This document shows, one piece after another, positions 58,180-64,000 of a stretch of 64,000 bases of DNA. Position 1 is the first letter of the stretch; the number at the start of each line of letters is the position of its first letter. The position numbers and the translations under genes are program-made. Location: positions 682,001 to 746,000 of the forward strand of contig NZ_LOKW01000001.1 in NCBI RefSeq assembly GCF_002211305.1. The letters are read 5' to 3'. The notes under the pieces are model-generated. The model made no database searches and had not been told where the DNA came from. It worked only from the letters and a program-made list of their open reading frames with translations. This stretch comes from Rhizobium sp. R634. GTDB taxonomy: Bacteria > Pseudomonadota > Alphaproteobacteria > Rhizobiales > Rhizobiaceae.

Positions 58180-58964
58180 CCAATGACAACGACCAGCCCA
58201 TCATCGAGTTTTCCGATGTCACCAAGCGCTTCGGCATTCTGACAGTGCTTGATAACTTCAATTTCAGCGTTGCGAAGGGTGAGAAGGTCACGCTCATTGG
58301 GCCATCCGGTTCCGGCAAATCAACCGTTCTGCGCATTCTCATGACACTCGAACCGTTTCAGGAAGGCAAGCTGACGCTTGCTGGAACGTCGTACCACGAG
58401 CCGGGTGGCAAAGGTCCTTTTCAGGCTTCGGAGAGGCATTTGCGCCAGATCCGCAATCACGTCGGCATGGTCTTCCAGAGTTTCAATCTCTTTCCTCACA
58501 TGACGGTTCTCCGCAACGTTGTCGAAGCGCCGGTGCGGGTACTGGGAATGGCGCGGCCGGAAGCGGAAGCACGTGCTGTTGATCTGCTGCAAATGGTGGG
58601 GCTGGCGGACAAGAAGGACCACTATCCGGTACAACTTTCCGGCGGACAGCAGCAACGTGTGGCGATTGCCCGGGCGCTTGCAATGCGCCCACGTGTTCTA
58701 CTGTTCGATGAACCAACGTCAGCGCTCGATCCGCAACTGGTGGGCGAGGTGCTCTCCGTTATCCGCACATTGGCGCATGAACATGATTTGACCATGCTAC
58801 TCGTCACTCACGAGATGCGCTTCGCTCGAGAAGTGTCAGATCGCGTTTGTTTTTTCGATAAGGGTCGCATCTGCGAACAGGGTGCGCCAGAAGACATATT
58901 CGGTTCGCCGCAAGCGCAGAGGACGCGCGTATTTCTGTCATCGGTACTTGATCAGAGAATCTAG
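58176..58964 (+). CDS. ehuA: Ectoine/hydroxyectoine ABC transporter ATP-binding protein
   Basis: The ATG at 58176 gives 262 residues. Walker A is GPSGSGKST, the signature is [15 protein letters not shown], and Walker B is [11 protein letters not shown]. The H loop is VTHEMRFA. An insert ([20 protein letters not shown]) fits HisP-type ATPases with an extra loop. The frame is open upstream to 57864, inside ehuD, but the ATGA overlap sets the start. In Sinorhizobium ehuA comes first in the cluster; here it is last. Confidence 0.88.
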   Translation: MTNDNDQPIIEFSDVTKRFGILTVLDNFNFSVAKGEKVTLIGPSGSGKSTVLRILMTLEPFQEGKLTLAGTSYHEPGGKGPFQASERHLRQIRNHVGMVFQSFNLFPHMTVLRNVVEAPVRVLGMARPEAEARAVDLLQMVGLADKKDHYPVQLSGGQQQRVAIARALAMRPRVLLFDEPTSALDPQLVGEVLSVIRTLAHEHDLTMLLVTHEMRFAREVSDRVCFFDKGRICEQGAPEDIFGSPQAQRTRVFLSSVLDQRI

Positions 58965-59081
58965 CGGCCGGAAATGTAGGCGGAAGCCAAACCAGGCCGA
59001 CGACCCGGTCACCTTGAACCTATTCGAACCCTCGGCCATCAACTTACATAACGGCACTCACTTACGAGACAACGATAACAT

Positions 59082-60338
59082 TCACGCGATCCGAGTCACA
59101 AGCGCCAACGATTCGACCACTTTGAGCAACACCCGGGCACCGGAAATCATATGCGTGTCGGTTACGAACTCCGCCTCGTTATGGCTGATGCCATTGCGAC
59201 ACGGTACAAAGATCATGGCCGTCGGCGCTACGCGGCTAACAAACAGCGCATCGTGAAAGGCCCCGGAAACCATTTGACGGCTCTTGAGACCTAGAGCTTT
59301 GCAGGCCTCCTCGATTGTTCCTGTTATCGATGATGCAAAGCGGCCTGGTGCCATGTCGACGCGCTGGCTGATGGCAACGTCACAGTCCCAGCGCGCGGCC
59401 GCTGTCTCGCATTCCTTCCGCACATGCTGGTCCATTGCGGCAAGGGCAGCGGCGTCCGGATGGCGGATATCGACCGTGAAGGCAACAGAACTGGGAATGA
59501 CGTTGATGGAACCCGGTTCGGCGGTGATACGGCCGACCGTCAACCGTGCCTCCGGATCCGCAGGCATGACCGCAGATTGAAGACTTGCGATTGCGGCTGC
59601 TGCCGCGCTCATGGGGTCCTTGCGGAATTCGAGCGGCGTCGTGCCGGCATGCGCGGCGACGCCCGAGAAGGTCACTTCAAGCCATTTCGTGCCCTGTACC
59701 GCCGTGACCACGCCGATTGGCACATCTTCTTGTTCAAGGATCGGGCCTTGTTCGATATGCAGTTCGACAAAGGCAGAAATGGCATGGCCTACTGGACGCA
59801 TAGCGGCTTCGGGCAGCGTTACGAGCGTTGTCGCCAGCTCATCGGCCAGCCGCGTGCCGTCCGTCGCATGTATCGTTTCCCAGTCCGCCATAGTTCCCAC
59901 TCGGGCGAAGGCCATGGATCCCATGCAGCCCGGCGAATACCGACTACCCTCCTCGTTGGTAAAGGCGACGACTTCGATGGCACGGTCGGTCTCAATGCCG
60001 GCGTCGGCGAGCGCTTCGAGCACTTCAAATGCGCTGAGCGTGCCAAGCGCTCCATCGAAGCGACCGCCGGTCGGCTGGCTGTCGAGGTGGCTGCCGATGA
60101 GGAGCGGTGGCAGGAAAGCATCCCGGCCCTCCCGGCGAATGAACAGATTGGCGATGTCATCCTGGAAGACGATGAAGCCGCGGGCAAGCGCACGCTCGGC
60201 GAGCAGCCGCCGCGCCGCGCGGTCTTCGACGCCCAAGGCCTGCCGGTTGACACCACCGGCAGGCGTCGCGCCGATCGCCGCGAAATCGGCGACGGACGCA
60301 AGAAGGCGTTCGGCGTTAACCTCCGGCTTCCTACTCAT
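59082..60338 (-). CDS. M20-family amidohydrolase (allantoate or N-carbamoyl amino acid type)
   Basis: The ATG at 60338, in an ATGA overlap with the btpA-like gene, gives 418 residues. Metal ligands are visible in LIGSHLDSQPTGGRFDGALG, FTNEEGSRYSPGC and FVELHIEQGP, with a further His near the C-terminus in CRNGISHNEAE. This is the pattern of allantoate amidohydrolase and carbamoyl-amino-acid hydrolases. Exact substrate is unknown. It is the last gene of the minus-strand catabolic operon. Confidence 0.85.
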   Translation of the reverse strand: MSRKPEVNAERLLASVADFAAIGATPAGGVNRQALGVEDRAARRLLAERALARGFIVFQDDIANLFIRREGRDAFLPPLLIGSHLDSQPTGGRFDGALGTLSAFEVLEALADAGIETDRAIEVVAFTNEEGSRYSPGCMGSMAFARVGTMADWETIHATDGTRLADELATTLVTLPEAAMRPVGHAISAFVELHIEQGPILEQEDVPIGVVTAVQGTKWLEVTFSGVAAHAGTTPLEFRKDPMSAAAAAIASLQSAVMPADPEARLTVGRITAEPGSINVIPSSVAFTVDIRHPDAAALAAMDQHVRKECETAAARWDCDVAISQRVDMAPGRFASSITGTIEEACKALGLKSRQMVSGAFHDALFVSRVAPTAMIFVPCRNGISHNEAEFVTDTHMISGARVLLKVVESLALVTRIA

Positions 60339-61168
60339 CGACCGAGGCCCGCGATAAAGCGTTTGACCCGGTCGAGCTCGACCGCATTCCACCAGACGCC
60401 ATCGTATTTAAGGGCACTGGCAATGATCACGCCATCCGCGACTGAAAGAATATCGTTGGCATTATCATGCGTGACGCCACTGCCCACCAGTGTCGGCAGC
60501 GATGCCGCTTCCTTGATCATTCTGATGTAGCCGAGATCGGCGGCGTGGCCGGTGCGCTGGCCGGTCGCAATGACGACATCGGCATCGAAGAAGACAAGAT
60601 CCTTGACCTGCTCCTCGACCGGTCGGTCTGCCACGATGGCGTGCGCGCCGTGCTTGACGTGGGCGTCGGCAAAGATGCGGATGCCGCGAGCGCGAAGATG
60701 GGCGCGGTAGCGCATGGCACGCGCTGCTTCTCCCTCCACGAAACCCTCATTGGCGATGTAGGCATTGGCCCACTGGTTGACGCGGATGAAGGATGCAGAC
60801 GATGCACATGCGATAGCCAGTGCCGGGATCGCCGCATTGGCCAGCACGTTGATGCCGATGGGACGTCCGAGTTCCCGACGGATGCGATCGGCGATAACGG
60901 CCATATGCGCTGATGTTTCGTGCCCGATATCGTCGGGCTTGGCAAATGGCACATCACCATGGTTCTCGACAATGACGGCGTCGCAGCCGCCGGAAAGATA
61001 GGCTCGCGCATCCGAAAGACCGCGCTCGTAGATCGCCTCGACGCCTTCGCCGTCGTAGCGCGGCGCGCCCGGCAGCGGCATCAGATGCACCACGCCGATC
61101 ACCGGTTTGTCGCGCCCGAAAAGCGTCTTCAGTGTATCCTTGTCCTGCCGTCCGATCGGGTTGCTCAT
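60335..61168 (-). CDS. BtpA/SgcQ-family protein
   Basis: The ATG at 61168 gives 277 residues. The TIM-barrel-like sequence matches BtpA/SgcQ proteins: KPVIGVVHLMPLPGAPRY, GCDAVIVENHGDVPF, IGINVLANAA and VGSGVTHDNA. BtpA was first linked to photosystem I stability, but SgcQ-like members lie in sugar operons, which fits here. The frame is open to 61303 but that overlaps the kinase gene. Confidence 0.82.
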   Translation of the reverse strand: MSNPIGRQDKDTLKTLFGRDKPVIGVVHLMPLPGAPRYDGEGVEAIYERGLSDARAYLSGGCDAVIVENHGDVPFAKPDDIGHETSAHMAVIADRIRRELGRPIGINVLANAAIPALAIACASSASFIRVNQWANAYIANEGFVEGEAARAMRYRAHLRARGIRIFADAHVKHGAHAIVADRPVEEQVKDLVFFDADVVIATGQRTGHAADLGYIRMIKEAASLPTLVGSGVTHDNANDILSVADGVIIASALKYDGVWWNAVELDRVKRFIAGLGR

Positions 61169-61173
61169 GGCGT

Positions 61174-62079
61174 TCACATGTTTTCCGGTTTGAATATCTT
61201 GGTGAGGGCGGCAAGCTCCGCCGGGGTTGGGAAGGAGACAAGCGTGCCGGGACGGCCAACCGCGAGACCCGCCGCCCGTGTTGCAAGTCTTGCGGCATCG
61301 CAAAGGGGTACGCGCTGCGCGAGAAGCCCGGTCAACGTGCCCGCAAAACAGTCGCCGGCCCCGCTGGTATCCACGGTTTCGCGTTTTTCAGCCGGGATCT
61401 GGAGCCGAGAAGATGCCTCCAGAACGAAGGCGCCCTCCGAACCGAGCGTCACGATGACGGTGGCCGCACCCATTGCGCACAGGCGGTCGGCAGCGCGGTC
61501 ACCATGCGTTTCGCCGGTCAAGGCTTCGGCCTCCTGCCGGTTGACGATCAGAAGCGACACCGCCGCCAGATCCAGCTCCCCAGCATGAAGCGGGCTCGGA
61601 TTGAGCACCGTGAAAAGCCCGGCCGCGTGCGCTGCCTTCAGGCATTGCGCTGTCACATCGGCACCAAGGTTGCCCTGCATCAGCAAAATGTCTCTGGCGC
61701 ACCAGGTCGATGCGAGTGCGCACATCGCCAGCGGATCGAACGCCTCCGCGCAGGCGGCAGCAGTGACGACAACATTCTCGCCATGGCGGTCGATAAGGAT
61801 CACCGAGCGGTCACTGGGTAGGTCAAGGCGCGAGAGGCGCAATTCGGAAATCTCCGCCGAGAGCACGCTCTCCATCCCGTCGCCGGCAGCATCCCGGCCA
61901 ACAGCTGCCCAAAGCGTCACGGATGCGCCTGTCCGAGCGGCGGCAGCGGCCTGGTTCGCTCCCTTGCCACCGACGCCTTCTCCGGCAGCCGCTGCGTTCA
62001 GCGTTTCGCCCGGGCTCGGCAGCCGCTCCAGGCAAAAGCTGGTATCGACGCAGACATTGCCGACGACGTGGATGGTCAT
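61174..62079 (-). CDS. PfkB-family sugar or nucleoside kinase (ribokinase-like)
   Basis: This 301-residue kinase has the N-terminal PfkB motif GGKGANQAAAAART and the C-terminal DTSGAGDCFAGTLTG with the catalytic Asp. Ribokinase is the closest general match, but similar kinases act on other sugars and nucleosides. It is five bases upstream of the btpA-like gene in the same operon. Confidence 0.88.
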   Translation of the reverse strand: MTIHVVGNVCVDTSFCLERLPSPGETLNAAAAGEGVGGKGANQAAAAARTGASVTLWAAVGRDAAGDGMESVLSAEISELRLSRLDLPSDRSVILIDRHGENVVVTAAACAEAFDPLAMCALASTWCARDILLMQGNLGADVTAQCLKAAHAAGLFTVLNPSPLHAGELDLAAVSLLIVNRQEAEALTGETHGDRAADRLCAMGAATVIVTLGSEGAFVLEASSRLQIPAEKRETVDTSGAGDCFAGTLTGLLAQRVPLCDAARLATRAAGLAVGRPGTLVSFPTPAELAALTKIFKPENM

Positions 62080-62096
62080 GGTCCTCGACCTTCCGT

Positions 62097-62861
62097 TCAG
62101 TCTGTTGCCCAGGCGAGCATCTGCTCGAACAGAGTCTTATAGCCCGGCCAGGCGATGAATTCCGGCGGCAGCCAGTGCGGGCCGACATCGGACGTCCAGA
62201 CAAGCGTGCGGCCCTCGCCATAGGTGCCGGTGACGAGCAGCGGCAGCGAACCGTATTCCGACGAAACGGTCATAAGCTGGTTGGCGCCTTCCTTAAGCGT
62301 CACTTCGTTGAAACCGAGCAGATACGGGAACTCGCCGGTTATGCCCGCAAGTATCGGGTGCGAAGCATCGCCCGACACAATGGGCGTAAAGCCCTCAGGC
62401 ACCTCCACACGGTCGTCGACGGAAAGGCAGGAGACGGGCAGTACCTCTTCGACAGCGGTGTTTCGGAAGCGCGCGCCGCCATTGATGCCCTGGAAAGAAT
62501 AATAGCCACCGAACATCAGGAGTGCCCCGCCTTGGGCCACGTAGTCGCGCAGCAATTTCAGACGGTTCGGCGTGCGACGCGAGTGAATCCAGGTGTCCGG
62601 ATGCAGAAGCAGCGTATTGGCACCGATATCCGAGAGCACGATGGCTTCGTAGGCCCTAAGGCCTTCGAGTGTGCTCGGAAACTCCTTCTGTGCCTCGTGT
62701 GCCGGCATGAAGGTAACGTCGAAGGGGCTATCCTTCAGGGCCTTCAGCAATTCGTCCGCCCCGGTGTGATAGGTCACCGTAGGGAACTGGTCGAAGCCCT
62801 TGATATGGGTGGCGGTCGATACCCAGGATTCGCCGGCGAGCAGCACTTTCTTCTTGGTCAT
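62097..62861 (-). CDS. Glutamine-amidotransferase-like cytoplasmic protein
   Basis: This 254-residue protein is of the class I amidotransferase-like family found beside sugar catabolic genes (PF07090 type). It starts KKKVLLAGESWVSTATHIKG and has LRDYVAQGGALLMFGGYYSF, where a nucleophile Cys would sit in true amidotransferases; there is a Gly-rich turn without Cys at that place, so it may not be an active amidotransferase. It lies between the phosphotriesterase-like and kinase genes. Confidence 0.7.
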   Translation of the reverse strand: MTKKKVLLAGESWVSTATHIKGFDQFPTVTYHTGADELLKALKDSPFDVTFMPAHEAQKEFPSTLEGLRAYEAIVLSDIGANTLLLHPDTWIHSRRTPNRLKLLRDYVAQGGALLMFGGYYSFQGINGGARFRNTAVEEVLPVSCLSVDDRVEVPEGFTPIVSGDASHPILAGITGEFPYLLGFNEVTLKEGANQLMTVSSEYGSLPLLVTGTYGEGRTLVWTSDVGPHWLPPEFIAWPGYKTLFEQMLAWATD

Positions 62862-62889
62862 GGAAACTCCTTGGACGATGGGCCAACGC

Positions 62890-63981
62890 TCAGCGCATGG
62901 CGGAAAAGACGGATTTCGGATTGTCGATCAGCATGCGGTCAATGGCCGCTTGATCGACGCCATGGCGCTTCAGACGCGGCAGGAAGTGCTTTAGGATGTA
63001 GCCATAGCCAAAGCCGCCGTAGCGCGTCAGCATGATCTTCAGGAACACATCCTGCGACAGCAGCAGCCTGTCGCCAAACCCCTTGTCGACAAGGGTGGCG
63101 ATAGCACGGGCATTCTCCTCGTCGGAGGGCGACTGGGCATCCTGATCGGCATAGTAATAGTCCATGCCAATCATGTCATATTCCAGGAAGGCGCCGCGCC
63201 TTGCCAGCGCCATCTGGTAATCAAGATCGTTATGACTGGGGTTCATGTGGCAAAGGACGGTATGGCGCGGATCGGCCCCCTCCTCCTCCACCACATCGAG
63301 CACGCGATGCGCCAGACGCTCCCAGCCCGGCAGGTGAATGGAGAGCGGCAGGCCGGTGATGCGTGCCGCCCGCGCCGAAGCGCGAAGCGACTTCTCTTCC
63401 TCAGCGGTGAAATGACGGCTGACGCCGACCTCACCGATAATACCTGCGATGATCTCCGGCTGCGTCTCGCCGCCGCCGACATCATCGACGATGAACCGCG
63501 CAACCTCTTCGATGTCCATGGCTTTCAGCCAGTCGGGATGGGTGTGCTCCAGATAGAAGCCTGTACCCATGATGATCCGGAGCCCCGACATGCGCGCGAT
63601 GCGGGCGAGTCCCGCCGCATCACGGCCGATGCCGAAATTGGTCGTTTCCACCACGGTGCAGCCGCCGAGCGCTTGGAACCGTTTGAGCTCTCCCAGCGCC
63701 AGATCCCCATCATCGAGCGAGACATTGTCCCGGTTCATGTAGGGGTTCATACGCAATTCGCCGATAATCGCGATCGAGACCTTCTGTTCGGCGATCGCCT
63801 TTTCGTCCGGGTGGCAGGGGCAGATCCAGCTGGTCGCGCCATCGAGGAAGATGTGCTCGTGCATCAGCGTCACCCCGAGATCCTCCACCGGGACGGGGCC
63901 GGTGACGGTCATGGCTGTGCCGGAATTCACCCCGATGGGATGCCGCTTTTTCGGCGCGCCCGTGAAGAGACGATCGAGCAT
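62890..63981 (-). CDS. Phosphotriesterase-family metal hydrolase
   Basis: This 363-residue amidohydrolase-fold protein has the first metal pair in LMHEHIFLDGA, a Glu where some members have the bridging Lys (AGIIGEVGVS), His in LPLSIHLPGWE and VLCHMNPSHND, and Asp in LLLSQDVFLK. Members of this family near BtpA and kinase genes often act as lactonases or sugar-ester hydrolases. The 19 bases upstream to the window end may hold the end of another minus-strand gene. Confidence 0.83.
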   Translation of the reverse strand: MLDRLFTGAPKKRHPIGVNSGTAMTVTGPVPVEDLGVTLMHEHIFLDGATSWICPCHPDEKAIAEQKVSIAIIGELRMNPYMNRDNVSLDDGDLALGELKRFQALGGCTVVETTNFGIGRDAAGLARIARMSGLRIIMGTGFYLEHTHPDWLKAMDIEEVARFIVDDVGGGETQPEIIAGIIGEVGVSRHFTAEEEKSLRASARAARITGLPLSIHLPGWERLAHRVLDVVEEEGADPRHTVLCHMNPSHNDLDYQMALARRGAFLEYDMIGMDYYYADQDAQSPSDEENARAIATLVDKGFGDRLLLSQDVFLKIMLTRYGGFGYGYILKHFLPRLKRHGVDQAAIDRMLIDNPKSVFSAMR

Positions 63982-64000
63982 CCTCAGCGCCCCTTCGCGC

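Overview
The window reads as alphaproteobacterial, most likely a rhizobium (Rhizobium, Agrobacterium or Sinorhizobium type). The grounds are high GC in the core genes, dense operons with ATGA-type overlaps, many polar amino-acid ABC transporters, and an ectoine-use cluster in the order known from Sinorhizobium. No rRNA, tRNA or CRISPR array was seen.

Layout: (1) 1-2309, end of a polar amino-acid ABC transporter operon. (2) 2306-3375, two broken gene remnants (cytochrome P450 tail, unknown fragment). (3) 3475-36534, a secretion and toxin island. It holds a nearly complete type II secretion system (gspL-M-C-K-E-F-H-I-J on +, gspD-O-G on -) among three very large minus-strand SpvB/FG-GAP/YD-repeat/RHS genes (2070, 1821 and 2027 aa). 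All three have Sec signal peptides, the same promoter architecture and variable C-terminal tips. Two are followed directly by a candidate immunity gene. The middle one is split: its repeat core stops at the core/tip junction, a secreted transglutaminase-like gene follows with a 4-bp overlap, and then comes a small separately secreted protein that resumes with the missing RHS tail plus a toxin-like tip, followed by its own candidate immunity gene. (4) 36807-40218, a four-gene metabolic operon (FAD oxidoreductase, beta-helix acyltransferase, aldo/keto reductase, EamA transporter) with two apparent frameshifts, one at a run of ten G. (5) 40.6-46.2 kb, accessory DNA: a DUF433/DUF5615 toxin-antitoxin pair, an IS3 remnant, an unrecognised two-gene operon with a papain-like cysteine peptidase, and a class III cyclase with TPRs. 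(6) 46450-58964, ectoine/hydroxyectoine uptake and breakdown: an AsnC regulator, doeC, doeD, enuR-like MocR regulator, eutB, eutC, doeA, doeB, ehuB-C-D-A. (7) 59082-63981, a minus-strand catabolic operon (phosphotriesterase-like, amidotransferase-like, PfkB kinase, BtpA, M20 amidohydrolase).

Working model: the RHS proteins carry Sec signals, and the only dedicated secretion machine in view is the Gsp system between them, so the island probably makes and exports polymorphic toxins through type II secretion. Immunity candidates lack signal peptides, which suggests the toxins act in the cytoplasm of target cells. The split RHS operon is the most unusual element and the best candidate for an undescribed arrangement. 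All family calls rest on reading motifs by eye; no database search was run.
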